Assembly (NCBI GenBank): GCA_964435775.1
Contig: CAYTAP010000007.1
Span: 1 to 53,629 of the forward strand
Origin: CAYTAP01 sp964435775
GTDB lineage: Bacteria; Planctomycetota; Phycisphaerae; Tepidisphaerales; Tepidisphaeraceae
Direction: 5' to 3'
Length of the DNA: 53,629 bases
The notes beneath the pieces are model-generated. The model was not told the origin of the DNA. It made no database searches and worked only from the letters and a program-made list of their open reading frames with translations. Numbering within the stretch: position 1 is the first letter of the stretch; every line of letters begins with the position of its first letter. A program made the translations under genes and the position numbers. Below are positions 25,603 to 34,098 of the stretch, one piece after another.

Positions 25603-26448
25603 ATGACTCAACCGGATTCGTCGATGTACATCTGCCTGAATCGCGGCACGGCGGGTGGGAACCTGCCGCTCGATCAGTTTGTCCGCCTGGCCGCCGAAGC
25701 CGGCTTTCAGGGCGCGGATGTCGATCTTGGTTATGCCCAGGAGCATGGTGTCGCAGCCGTGCGCGACCTCTACGGCGCCAGCGGGATGAAGTTTGGTGGA
25801 TGGGGACCTCCGGGCGACTGGCGTGGCGATGCCGGACCTCTGGCCGACAATCTGAAGAAGCTGGATCAGCAAGCCCGTCTGGCGAGTGAATTGGGCGTTG
25901 ACTCCTGCGGGACGTGGTTGATGCCCTCTTCCGACCGTCCGCTATTTAAAAACTGGGCGTTTCATGTCGAGCGGCTGACACCCATTGCCAAGGTGCTGGC
26001 CGGGCATGGATTGCGGCTGGGGCTGGAGTTCGTCGCGCCGTATCACCTGCGTCGCCAGTTTCCCCATGAGTTTATTTTCACCGCCGGGCAGATGCTTGAA
26101 CTCGCCGCGGATATCGGTCCAAACGTCGGCCTGCTCGTCGATTGCTTCCATCTGTACACCGCCGGCGACACTTGGGATCGTCTGTCGAAAATCCCCGCCG
26201 ACAAAATCGTTCTCGCCCATCTGAACGATGCCCCGGCCGGCCCCGTTGCATTGATCGAAGATGGCAAGCGGGTCCTGCCCGGCGAAGGCGTCATCGACGT
26301 CCGCGCTTATCTCGCGGCCCTCCAAACCGCCGGCTATCGCGGGCCGGTCTCTCTGGAAGTGTTCAGCGACGCCTTGCGCACGCTCTTCCCCGCCGACGCC
26401 GCCCGACGCGCCTGGCAAGCCACCGCCCGCGCTATCGGAAAGGCGTAG
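25603..26448 (+). CDS. Sugar phosphate isomerase/epimerase family protein (TIM barrel)
   Basis: A 281-residue xylose-isomerase-like protein. The ligand-bearing segments are LGLEFVAPYH (Glu), GLLVDCFHLYTAG (Asp/His), VLAHLNDAP (His) and VSLEVFSD (Glu), a complete set. The C-FHLY form is often seen in IolE/IolI-like myo-inositol enzymes, so inosose metabolism is possible but not shown. AAGAGG about six bases before the ATG at 25603 sets the start, although an in-frame ATG exists at 25528. Repeat B follows the stop codon. Confidence 0.85.
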   Translation: MTQPDSSMYICLNRGTAGGNLPLDQFVRLAAEAGFQGADVDLGYAQEHGVAAVRDLYGASGMKFGGWGPPGDWRGDAGPLADNLKKLDQQARLASELGVDSCGTWLMPSSDRPLFKNWAFHVERLTPIAKVLAGHGLRLGLEFVAPYHLRRQFPHEFIFTAGQMLELAADIGPNVGLLVDCFHLYTAGDTWDRLSKIPADKIVLAHLNDAPAGPVALIEDGKRVLPGEGVIDVRAYLAALQTAGYRGPVSLEVFSDALRTLFPADAARRAWQATARAIGKA

Positions 26449-26459
26449 GTGAATGTGAC

Positions 26460-26530
26460 AAGGAGCCGCGCACGAAGTAAGCGGTTGGAAGGCACGGCAA
26501 TGAAAAAACCGCTTACTTTGTGCGCGGCTC
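26460..26530. repeat. Dispersed palindromic repeat, family B, copy 2
   Basis: The left arm at 26460-26486 is identical to that of the copy at 4044. The right arm at 26507-26530 differs from perfect pairing by one base (T for C) and lacks the last few bases. The loop sequence is unrelated to that of copy 1, so the arms rather than the loop are conserved. It lies 11 bases after a stop codon. Confidence 0.88.
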
Positions 26531-26681
26531 TCATTCATTCTGACGGATGATCTTCATCGTAAGTGATGGATTGAGCATTGGCCCCGCCGCGCAATCAGAG
26601 TATGCTCGCACTCGTGCTTGCCACAGTGGCTTGCACGCGTGATTGCCACAAGCAATTTTTCATAGAACAGGAGCATTTGAA

Positions 26682-27110
26682 ATGCCTACGCGCAGTGCTG
26701 AAGGAACATGGCAGGGGGGATTGAAGGATGGCAAGGGGACCGTCAAGATGCAGGGGGGCGGATACGAAACGAATTATTCGTTCTCCAGCCGTTTTGAAAA
26801 TGGCAAGGGGACCAATCCCGAAGAATTGCTCGGCGCGGCCCACGCCGCATGCTTTTCAATGGCCTTCTCCGCCTTGCTCGAAGCCGGCGGCCACAAGGCC
26901 ACGAGCGTCCACACCACCGCCAAGGTGACGATCGACAGCGTGCCGGATGGCTTTTCAATCACGAAGATCGTGCTTGCCACCGAGGCCACCGTTCCCGGCA
27001 TCGACGCCGCTACTTTTGAGAAAACTTTGGAGCATGCCAAGGGGTTCTGCCCGGTCTCCAAGGCGCTCAAAGCCACCCCGATCGAGGTGAACGCCAAACT
27101 CGTCAAGTGA
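26682..27110 (+). CDS. osmC: OsmC-family peroxiredoxin (organic hydroperoxide resistance)
   Basis: A 142-residue OsmC. The peroxidatic cysteine lies in AAHAACFSMAFS and the resolving cysteine in AKGFCPVSKAL, separated by the usual long helix and strand. The N-terminal segment with the WQGGLKDGKGTVK pattern is the OsmC (not Ohr) subtype. It reduces organic hydroperoxides using its cysteine pair, in the cytoplasm. AGGAG eight bases upstream fixes the ATG at 26682. A directly repeated TTGCCACA motif lies upstream, around 26619 and 26643, and may belong to a regulatory site, but this is weak. The gene stands alone. Confidence 0.92.
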   Translation: MPTRSAEGTWQGGLKDGKGTVKMQGGGYETNYSFSSRFENGKGTNPEELLGAAHAACFSMAFSALLEAGGHKATSVHTTAKVTIDSVPDGFSITKIVLATEATVPGIDAATFEKTLEHAKGFCPVSKALKATPIEVNAKLVK

Positions 27111-27186
27111 GATGCCGATGGATGGCCCCATCAACCGGCCGATGCCGTACCCTTCAGGGATGAAACACGAGCCTCCCATGATTCTT

Positions 27187-27230
27187 CCCCCTCCCCCGTT
27201 GTACCCAACGGGGGAGGGCGGGGAGGGGGT
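27187..27230. repeat. Dispersed palindromic repeat, family C, copy 2
   Basis: Perfect 13-base arms at 27189-27201 and 27206-27218 with a four-base loop, then the G-rich shoulder to 27230 seen in copy 1. It lies between osmC and the propeller lipoprotein gene, within a frame that reads through it but is not coding. Confidence 0.85.
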
Positions 27231-27312
27231 CTTTTCTTCGGTCAAAAATCCGCGCGACCATCAAGCCGGACCTGCCTTATCCCCGCCGTGTTGCCAGGCC
27301 ATTGTCGTGCGA

Positions 27313-28437
27313 ATGCCTGCGACGTGGCGAGCGGCGGCGGTCTGCTTGTTGCTGCTGACATTCCTTTTAATCGCCGGCTGCGCCCCCGGATGGAACCGCA
27401 TCCAGCCCACGCATGAATCCGAATCCCTCCAGGACATCCGTCAACTGACCCACGGCTTTTCCGCCGCAACCGATGCCATCCTCTCCCCCGACATGAACTG
27501 GCTTGCGTTCAGCGCCAGGAATCCCGGCGAATCCCACTCCCGCCTCCATGTCGCTTCCCTTCATTGGCAATCCCTCGGCAGGCAAGCCGATGCGACCGTT
27601 GCGCCCAATCGCCAACTTCAGGGCGTTTTCCCCCCCATCGCCCTCACGCAAGTCGGCCGTCCCAGCGCGGACGCCGCCTTCTCTCCCGATGGCAATTCCC
27701 TCATCTTCGCCGCCGCGCCCAGCCCCATTGCGCATCATGACCTCCGGGACAATGAATCTCTTGATCGGACTGTGTTATATCGTGCCGACGGCTGGCAGGG
27801 CGCCGTCGCCGCCATCGCGCCGGGCGGCGTGGTCGATCTCGCCCGCCATCCCCTGACGCCCAACGATTTCGACGATGCCCATCCCGCGATCTCTCCCGAT
27901 GGGAAATGGATCATCTTCACAAGTTCACGTGAAGGTGACGTTCGCCAGCTTAATGTGACCGCAACGGACGGAACCCACCTCACACGTCTTACCCATTCGA
28001 CGAATGACATTCAGGATCCCGCCTTCAGCCCCGACGGCCGAAAAATCACCTATCGCGGATACGATGCGAAAACCAAAACATTCCAGATTTACACCGCCGA
28101 CTTGATCCGCGACGCCACCGGCCAGCCCACGTCCCTCGCTCACGAGGTTCGCCTTACCAATGGTCCCTCCCTTACCAGCCCACCCCGCTGGAGTCCCGAT
28201 GGCAGGCATATCGTCTACTCCATGCCCACCGATGACCTCGGCCATCAGACCCTGATCCTCATGCGCGACGATGGCTCGCGTAAAACCAGACTCACCCCAC
28301 CCGCCGGCCCATCCACCTACGACGCCGACCCCGCCTTCAGCCCCGACGGCCAATGGCTCCTCTGGACAAGCAAACGCTCGCCCGACACCTCCCCGGAAAT
28401 CTTCATCGCTCGATTTGTGATGCCGCCCGGCGCGTGA
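27313..28437 (+). CDS. TolB-like beta-propeller lipoprotein
   Basis: A 374-residue protein with a lipoprotein signal ending L-I-A-G-C (Cys about 24) and a propeller built from about five or six PD40/WD40-like repeats. Each repeat is recognisable by (A/P)-x-x-SPDG(K/R/N)xIxFxS: for example AFSPDGNSLIFAA, AISPDGKWIIFTSS, AFSPDGRKITYRG, RWSPDGRHIVYSM and AFSPDGQWLLWTS. These are the hallmarks of TolB and related proteins, which bind partners through the propeller face. No Tol or Pal gene is adjacent, so a Tol function is not implied. The ATG at 27313 is chosen because it leads directly into the signal peptide. Confidence 0.87.
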   Translation: MPATWRAAAVCLLLLTFLLIAGCAPGWNRIQPTHESESLQDIRQLTHGFSAATDAILSPDMNWLAFSARNPGESHSRLHVASLHWQSLGRQADATVAPNRQLQGVFPPIALTQVGRPSADAAFSPDGNSLIFAAAPSPIAHHDLRDNESLDRTVLYRADGWQGAVAAIAPGGVVDLARHPLTPNDFDDAHPAISPDGKWIIFTSSREGDVRQLNVTATDGTHLTRLTHSTNDIQDPAFSPDGRKITYRGYDAKTKTFQIYTADLIRDATGQPTSLAHEVRLTNGPSLTSPPRWSPDGRHIVYSMPTDDLGHQTLILMRDDGSRKTRLTPPAGPSTYDADPAFSPDGQWLLWTSKRSPDTSPEIFIARFVMPPGA

Positions 28438-28583
28438 CGCCGCGAAGGCAAGGCAATGTGCCACAAGGCGGCTGTGTTTCCTGTCAAGTGTTTTTGACGA
28501 GGTTTCGTTCGTTCCTTGTGAGGTTCTCCCGCATCATGGCGTTGATGATGCAGAGTAATTTTCGCATGCAGGCGACAATGGCC

Positions 28584-28621
28584 TCGATCATATGGAGCAT
28601 TTCTTATAATCTGATGATCGA
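28584..28621 (+). promoter_or_regulatory. Promoter of the defence-like operon with a GATC-containing inverted repeat
   Basis: A consensus -10 TATAAT lies at 28605-28610, with only a poor -35 at the expected distance. A perfect 7-base inverted repeat, TCGATCA at 28584-28590 and TGATCGA at 28615-28621, brackets it. That layout could let a bound protein block the promoter. The transcript would begin near 28617 and reach the methyltransferase start 70 bases later. Confidence 0.5.
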
Positions 28622-28687
28622 TGCAGTAACATGCAGGGACAACGAACTCCTATTCAAAAGGCGGACGGAAAGTCGCGAGGAGCAACG

Positions 28688-29566
28688 ATGGGCCTGGGAC
28701 TACTGAAAATCGCGCCTGCCGCACATTCGCCAAGCGATGCGCCCCAGGCCACGGTCACCTGCGAAGACAATCTTAAGTTTATGCGTCGGCTCCCCGATGA
28801 ATCGATGAATCTTATCGTCACCTCGCCACCCTATAATCTCGGGAAGGAATACGAAGAAAAACGCTCCGAGGAACGATACATTAAGGAACAGGCCGCCTGC
28901 ATCGCCGAGGCGGTGCGGTTGCTCCACCCCAAGGGATCAATATGCTGGCAAGTCGGCAATCACGTGCAAAACGGCGAAGTCTATCCTCTAGACATCCTTC
29001 TCTACCCACTTTTTAAGAATCACCGCCTCCAACTTCGCAACAGGATCGTATGGACCTTTGGACATGGGCTGCATTGCCAAAAGCGCTTTTCCGGCCGCCA
29101 TGAGACAATCCTGTGGTTTACAAAGACGGATGACTACACGTTCAACCTTGATCCTGTTCGCGTTCCTGCCAAATACCCGCATAAAAAGCACTTCAAGGGA
29201 CCCAAAAGAGGGATGATTTCAAGCAATCCGCTCGGCAAGAATCCCGCTGACGTCTGGGACATCCCCAACGTGAAATTCAATCATATTGAGAAAACGGACC
29301 ATCCCTGTCAGTTTCCTGTCGGGCTTATTGAGCGGCTGGTGCTGGCCCTCACTAATCAAGGCGACAACGTACTCGATCCCTATGTTGGGGTTGGCTCATC
29401 GGCCATTGCTGCCCTAAAGCAGGGCAGGCATGCTTATGGATGTGACCTTGAGAAGGAATACGTCAAAATTGCCAAGAGGCGAATTGAACAACTATGCGCG
29501 GGTACTCTCAGGACACGCCCAATGAATAAGCCGATCTACGACCCAAACAGCAAAGGTGACCAATGA
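28688..29566 (+). CDS. DNA methyltransferase, beta class, SPPY motif (probable N4-cytosine)
   Basis: A 292-residue exocyclic-amino DNA methyltransferase. The catalytic motif IV TSPPYN is at residues 45-50 and the AdoMet motif DPYVGVGSS at 230-238. The order IV before I marks the beta class. SPPY favours N4-methylcytosine, although some N6-adenine enzymes share it. It should protect host DNA at the site recognised by the partner genes. A start at 28688 has AGGAG at 28678-28682; an in-frame ATG at 28631 is the alternative. Its stop overlaps the next gene by 4 bases, opening a five-gene operon. Base use looks less GC-rich than in the flanking genes, by eye. Confidence 0.9.
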   Translation: MGLGLLKIAPAAHSPSDAPQATVTCEDNLKFMRRLPDESMNLIVTSPPYNLGKEYEEKRSEERYIKEQAACIAEAVRLLHPKGSICWQVGNHVQNGEVYPLDILLYPLFKNHRLQLRNRIVWTFGHGLHCQKRFSGRHETILWFTKTDDYTFNLDPVRVPAKYPHKKHFKGPKRGMISSNPLGKNPADVWDIPNVKFNHIEKTDHPCQFPVGLIERLVLALTNQGDNVLDPYVGVGSSAIAALKQGRHAYGCDLEKEYVKIAKRRIEQLCAGTLRTRPMNKPIYDPNSKGDQ

Positions 29567-30024
29567 AACTCAATGGCACGTATGACCACCACAACGCTGT
29601 TGCGGAATGGCAGCGCCGAGACCTGCATGAATGGCTGACGGATGTATTTGAGGCACCCTCGGTCGTCATTCAACGGGGCGGCACGCAAGCTATTCGCGAG
29701 CACGTTGAAAGTGAATTTGCCAATGAAGGATGGGCCCTTGACGTAAGGCTGGATCAGGGTCATCAATTGGCCGTAACGGCGGTAAAGGCGGACCTCGCGT
29801 TTCAACTTCAAACCGGGAACATGAGCCGCGCTCCATACGATCTTCTGAAGCTGCAATACCTTTTCCAAGAGCGCAAAATACAAGCTGCAGCGCTCGCTCT
29901 GCCCACCCAAGCAGCGGCGAAAACTATCGGCGACAATATTGCCAACGCCGAGCGCGTATTCCGCGAATTGAAGTTATTTGACCGCGTGATAACCGTTCCC
30001 ATCAGTGTTGTTGCTTTTGAATAG
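29563..30024 (+). CDS. BglII/BamHI-like restriction-endonuclease-fold protein, possibly inactive
   Basis: A 153-residue protein. The segment VTAVKADLAFQLQTGNMSRAPYDLLKLQYLF (residues 71-101) lines up with the active-site strand of BglII/BamHI-type enzymes, followed by a conserved-looking Val-Pro-Ile-Ser-Val strand at the end. In BglII the site is Asp, then nine residues on Glu, then Gln. Here the same spacing gives Thr72, Gln81 and Gln83, so both acidic residues seem replaced. It may therefore recognise DNA without cutting, or use other residues. Family assignment is from memory of the fold pattern. It overlaps the methyltransferase gene by 4 bases, and the next gene follows after 8. Confidence 0.65.
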   Translation: MKLNGTYDHHNAVAEWQRRDLHEWLTDVFEAPSVVIQRGGTQAIREHVESEFANEGWALDVRLDQGHQLAVTAVKADLAFQLQTGNMSRAPYDLLKLQYLFQERKIQAAALALPTQAAAKTIGDNIANAERVFRELKLFDRVITVPISVVAFE

Positions 30025-30032
30025 AGGATTTC

Positions 30033-31370
30033 ATGACATATCAGATCAAACTCTCGCCGCGCTCGCAGCGCGAGGCCACCATTCAGAACCGACAGCAATC
30101 TGCAACCGAAGCGGGCACACTATGGGATTTCCGGGGGGACAAGGCTTCGCTGAAAATAATTACCTTGCCGGTGGATCTGCCAATCTACCGCATGGACAAT
30201 TGCCGCACTTATTCCGACCAGCAAGATGCGATCGCCAAGGACAACCTGGCGAAGGACATTTTTACAAAAGGCCAGGAGCTCAGCACCGTCCAGGAACGGC
30301 AGCACACTATCTTGGTGAAACTCGCAAGGAAAGAGGCGACTTCCGTTTCCGCCATTATGGGGGTGCTGAAGACCGAAGGACAGCGCGATCCGATTTTAAT
30401 TACAGCCACGGGGGTTGTCGTCAACGGCAATCGTCGATTGGCGGCGATGCGGGAACTATATGCCGCAGATGAATCGCCAACGTCGGCATACGCACATGTG
30501 AAGTGCATGATTTTACCCCCCGATACGAGTGCCGATGAAATCGACGACATCGAAGCGAACGAGCAAGCACGCCCCGAAACAAAACTTGAGTATGACTGGA
30601 TCGGGGATGCGCAGCTTGTGCGCCGCCAAATCAACAAGGGGCGCACCCCCAAAAATGTCGCCACCCAACTGCGGCGCAGCGAAGCGGACATCAAAAATTT
30701 GCTTCAGTCAATTGATGAAGCGGATATGTATCTGAACGAATGGGCGCATAAGCCAGGCCAGTATTCACTGATAAGTGGGGACGGCGAACAGATATTTGGC
30801 GATCTGCCAAAACGTCTTGTGGGGCAAAGCATTCCACTCCAGAACGCCAGCCGAGCTATTGCATGGTCATTATTCGAAAATCGAGAACAGGTGCCCGGGC
30901 GCATCTATGCATTCAATGCCGCGTTTGGCAAGCTTGCACCGTCTGTTCTAAAGAGCATGGCCGAGCAGCTCAATTTGCCCACCGCACCCAACGCCTCAGG
31001 CCTTAATGATGATGACAGTTTCGCCATTGATGTTCCCAGCGGCGAGGATACGGAGGACTATTCAAACATAATCATCGCGCTAAAGAATGACGATTCGCGT
31101 GGCGGCGCTGTCGAGGCGCTGATCGAAGCGGCCGTCAGCGCGCTGGAGCGGGATCGCGGTCAGAAGAACAAGTATGCGGCATTGAAAGCGCTTGTGCAGA
31201 TTCATTCCAAACTGGCCGGAGTCGACCTGACCACAGCGGGCATGGAAACATACGGTGGCATCGCCAAGCAAATAGAGTCGATCAAGCAAGTGCTTGAGAA
31301 ACTGGCCACAAAATTGACGGAAGTCAAACAAATGCCGTCCGAAGATGCCGACGGACAGGGGCGCACATGA
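30033..31370 (+). CDS. ParB/Srx-like domain protein of a defence-type operon
   Basis: A 445-residue protein. Residues 45-150 resemble a ParB/sulfiredoxin-like domain: the G-Q-R-D-P-I-L block at 116-122 and VVNGNRRLAAMREL at 129-142 (GNRR at 132-135) are its phosphate-binding signature. Residues 195-240 form a helix-turn-helix-like region (INKGRTPKNVATQLRRS...). The C-terminal 200 residues are helical and unassigned. ParB-like proteins bind CTP or DNA and, in some defence operons (dnd/dpd), accompany DNA modification. Its last four bases overlap the helicase gene. Whether it clamps DNA, hydrolyses CTP or nicks DNA is unknown. Confidence 0.75.
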   Translation: MTYQIKLSPRSQREATIQNRQQSATEAGTLWDFRGDKASLKIITLPVDLPIYRMDNCRTYSDQQDAIAKDNLAKDIFTKGQELSTVQERQHTILVKLARKEATSVSAIMGVLKTEGQRDPILITATGVVVNGNRRLAAMRELYAADESPTSAYAHVKCMILPPDTSADEIDDIEANEQARPETKLEYDWIGDAQLVRRQINKGRTPKNVATQLRRSEADIKNLLQSIDEADMYLNEWAHKPGQYSLISGDGEQIFGDLPKRLVGQSIPLQNASRAIAWSLFENREQVPGRIYAFNAAFGKLAPSVLKSMAEQLNLPTAPNASGLNDDDSFAIDVPSGEDTEDYSNIIIALKNDDSRGGAVEALIEAAVSALERDRGQKNKYAALKALVQIHSKLAGVDLTTAGMETYGGIAKQIESIKQVLEKLATKLTEVKQMPSEDADGQGRT

Positions 31371-33271
31371 GCGATCCTGTCGGCATTTCGATAGAGTATC
31401 ACCCACCGAGTATTGGGCGGTTCGTTATTGCGCCGGAAAATGTGGGAGCTCCTATATGGTTGAGGCTTCGTACTCTGGTCACGTCCAGTGATTCTGAATG
31501 CACAATTACCGATCGCTCCATGCAATTGCCGTGGCCTAAAATACTTACTCTCTTCCGGGAGTTCGGGTCAAGAGCCACGCAAAGTGCCCTCAACTTCCGA
31601 TTCCGACCGGATGGAAGCGCCGCACAGCGCCTCCGAGACTTTGCCGTGGAGGTTCAGCGCACACGCGGGTCTCAAAAAGCACTTGCGCCGGTGGCCGCCC
31701 CGAATCAGCTTGAGGCCAGGTTGCAGGCCATGGGGTTCACGCGCAGGAAGCTGAAAAACTTCCAACTTGAAAACCTCTCGCACCTTGCCGCATTGGCCAA
31801 CGGCGCTAATTTCTCCGTGCCCGGAGCCGGGAAAACCACCGTGACGTTCGCCCTGCATCTGATCGTGCGCAAGGCGGGGGACCAGTTATTCGTCGTTGCG
31901 CCCAAGTCTGCCTTTCAAGCTTGGCGGGACATTATGAAGGAATGCCTCGCCGAGGACGCCCCCACGGACACCGCGGAGCCATTCACGGTTCTTGACGGAT
32001 GCGAAGATGAAACATCGGCGGCACTTTCATCCGGCGCGACGCGATTCATCATGTCCTACGACCTTATGATCCGTCAGCAGGATGTGATTGCCGCTCACAT
32101 GGCCACGCATCGCATTCATCTCGTGCTTGACGAGGCGCACCGAATGAAAGCGGGGTCCCTCTCTCAACGTGGCGCATTCTTGCTCAAGATCGCCACCCTG
32201 CCCGTGCGACGCGATATTTTAACGGGCACGCCGATGCCTCAGGGTGCATCGGACATCGAATCTCAATTGGATTTCCTCTGGCCCGGCCATGGACTGGGCG
32301 TGGAGGTTTTGCGCGGAATCTCTCCACGCGAGGTATTGGGTAATTTATATGTCAGGACCACCAAACGCGATCTGGAGATCCCCGATGCGACCCGGACGTT
32401 CATCGATATTGACATGAAACCTGGGCAACTGGCGTTATACTCAATTGTACGAAGCGAGTTCCTGCGCCAATTTGCGTCAAAGATCAATGCCGGCATGGGC
32501 CAAGCTCAGATACTTAAAGCGCGCCGCTCCGTGATGAGATTGCTTCAGCTCTCTGTGAATCCAGCACACGCCATTACCGCGATGGTCAGCGGCGATTTTA
32601 AGATACCTTCCGGAATAGCGGAGGCAGTTATCGAGGAGGGGCATTCGGCTAAATTGAATGCTGTGATGGAACATGCCCGAACCCTCGCGGCGGAAGGCAA
32701 CAAAGTAGTTATTTGGACGATCTTTACCGAGACAATCGCAAACCTTTCTTCATCGCTAGCCGATTTGAACCCAGTCGTTCTGCAAGGGGATGTGCCATCC
32801 GGCCATGACAGCGACCTCGCGACCCGCGAAGGACGTATCCGGCGCTTTCACCTTGACCCGAACTGCAAGGTACTCATCGCCAACCCGGCTGCGGCCGGGG
32901 AAGGCATCAGCCTGCACACTATTTGCCACAATGCGATCTATGTGGATCGGAGCTACGTTTCAACGCATTATCTGCAATCCATTGACCGCATCCATCGCTT
33001 GGGCCTCGCGCCAGATCAGACGACAAGCATTTTCATCTACCGTTCCAAGGCCCCACGCGAGATCGGGAGCATCGACCTCTCTGTGAGCCGACGCCTTGCC
33101 GAGAAGATACGGAATATGCAGCAGCTTCTCGACGATCGTGATCTGCATCAGCTGGCGCTCGATGAGGAAGAGGCGGACGATCCAATTGACTATGACATCA
33201 CGCCGGATGATCTCATTGACTTGATCCAGGAACTCGAGGGCAAGGTCGCGGCATCCGGGGCGGACGAATGA
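31367..33271 (+). CDS. SNF2-type superfamily 2 helicase/translocase
   Basis: A 634-residue protein. After a 120-residue N-terminal region of unknown fold come the two RecA-like halves: Walker A VPGAGKT at 151-157, DEAH at 255-258, LTGTP at 285-289, and motif V/VI with AAGEGISLH and QSIDRIHRLG at 537-546. The last 60 residues are acidic. This is the SNF2-like subgroup whose ATPase box reads NFSVPGAGKT, which I associate with restriction and other defence loci. It would move along or remodel DNA using ATP, and could connect site recognition to a nuclease. It is coupled by 4-base overlaps to the ParB-like gene and the DUF3883 gene. Confidence 0.87.
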   Translation: MSDPVGISIEYHPPSIGRFVIAPENVGAPIWLRLRTLVTSSDSECTITDRSMQLPWPKILTLFREFGSRATQSALNFRFRPDGSAAQRLRDFAVEVQRTRGSQKALAPVAAPNQLEARLQAMGFTRRKLKNFQLENLSHLAALANGANFSVPGAGKTTVTFALHLIVRKAGDQLFVVAPKSAFQAWRDIMKECLAEDAPTDTAEPFTVLDGCEDETSAALSSGATRFIMSYDLMIRQQDVIAAHMATHRIHLVLDEAHRMKAGSLSQRGAFLLKIATLPVRRDILTGTPMPQGASDIESQLDFLWPGHGLGVEVLRGISPREVLGNLYVRTTKRDLEIPDATRTFIDIDMKPGQLALYSIVRSEFLRQFASKINAGMGQAQILKARRSVMRLLQLSVNPAHAITAMVSGDFKIPSGIAEAVIEEGHSAKLNAVMEHARTLAAEGNKVVIWTIFTETIANLSSSLADLNPVVLQGDVPSGHDSDLATREGRIRRFHLDPNCKVLIANPAAAGEGISLHTICHNAIYVDRSYVSTHYLQSIDRIHRLGLAPDQTTSIFIYRSKAPREIGSIDLSVSRRLAEKIRNMQQLLDDRDLHQLALDEEEADDPIDYDITPDDLIDLIQELEGKVAASGADE

Positions 33272-34098
33272 TTGCATCCATTTCAACTGACCGAGTGTTC
33301 ACGCTTTCCGCCTTTGAGGGCGTCCGCCTCATTCGCAATTATGAAGCCAAGCAACTCGATTGTTCCTTTGGGGAGCTGCTGTCGACGATTGAGCGGGTCG
33401 AAGCTGACGCGCATAACCTTGATCTTGGCGCGGCCGCCTATCTGCATCAACTGGTGGAAGGTGGGTGTCTGCTGGACGGCGATGAATTTTATCAAGTCTG
33501 CATCACTGCCGTGGTAACCAAGCTTCGACCCATCTGGTGTCGCGCGATGCGACAAGGGCGGCGGCGTTTCATTGATTCGCTCGAGCCAAACGACAGGGAT
33601 GTTTTCCGTGCGGCCGGGCTGATGAAAGAGCCGCCGCCGCTGCCCGTTGCCCTGTGGTGGGATTCTGTGGCCGGTTTCGCTCGGATGATCACTGACCTTG
33701 AGAAAATGAAGCAGGCGCGCGAGGCAGAGGAATTTACTATGGAATATGAGCGCCAGCGCCTGAAGGGACTTGGAATCAATAGGGAGCCTGAGTGGAAGGG
33801 TTTGGACGACAATTTCGCGGGCTATGACGTTCTTTCGTACGATCCGGGACCATTCGCACCGATCACCCGCATGATCGAAGTAAAGTCTACAACAGCCTCA
33901 CCATTGCGATTCATCATTACTCGAAATGAATGGGAACAAGCCATTAAATCTGGTCCCGCATATCTTTTCCACATATGGGATATGCAGAAAACGCCTCCAG
34001 TCCTCTATCAGCGTACATCCGAGCAGGTAGCCTTGCATATTCCTAGCGATAACGAAAAGGGAAAATGGAAGACGACCGAGATTCCACTTGGCGGTTGA
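33268..34098 (+). CDS. DUF3883 (NO VEIN-type) nuclease-like protein
   Basis: A 276-residue protein. The C-terminal half has the DUF3883 pattern: GYDVLSYD at 185-192, IEVKST at 203-208, then FIITRNEWEQA and AYLFHIWDM. Asp187, Glu204 and Lys206 form a PD-(D/E)xK-like triad, so it may be the cutting subunit of the operon. The N-terminal 150 residues are helical and unassigned. DUF3883 proteins frequently neighbour helicases and methyltransferases in restriction-like loci. It is the last gene of the operon and overlaps the helicase by 4 bases. Confidence 0.8.
   Translation: MIASISTDRVFTLSAFEGVRLIRNYEAKQLDCSFGELLSTIERVEADAHNLDLGAAAYLHQLVEGGCLLDGDEFYQVCITAVVTKLRPIWCRAMRQGRRRFIDSLEPNDRDVFRAAGLMKEPPPLPVALWWDSVAGFARMITDLEKMKQAREAEEFTMEYERQRLKGLGINREPEWKGLDDNFAGYDVLSYDPGPFAPITRMIEVKSTTASPLRFIITRNEWEQAIKSGPAYLFHIWDMQKTPPVLYQRTSEQVALHIPSDNEKGKWKTTEIPLGG

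Noticed and set aside
26616..26652. TTGCCACA direct repeats and a CCAC-GTGG palindrome upstream of osmC as a dispersed repeat family
   Set aside because: Only one locus in the window carries it, so neither dispersal nor a regulatory role can be supported.
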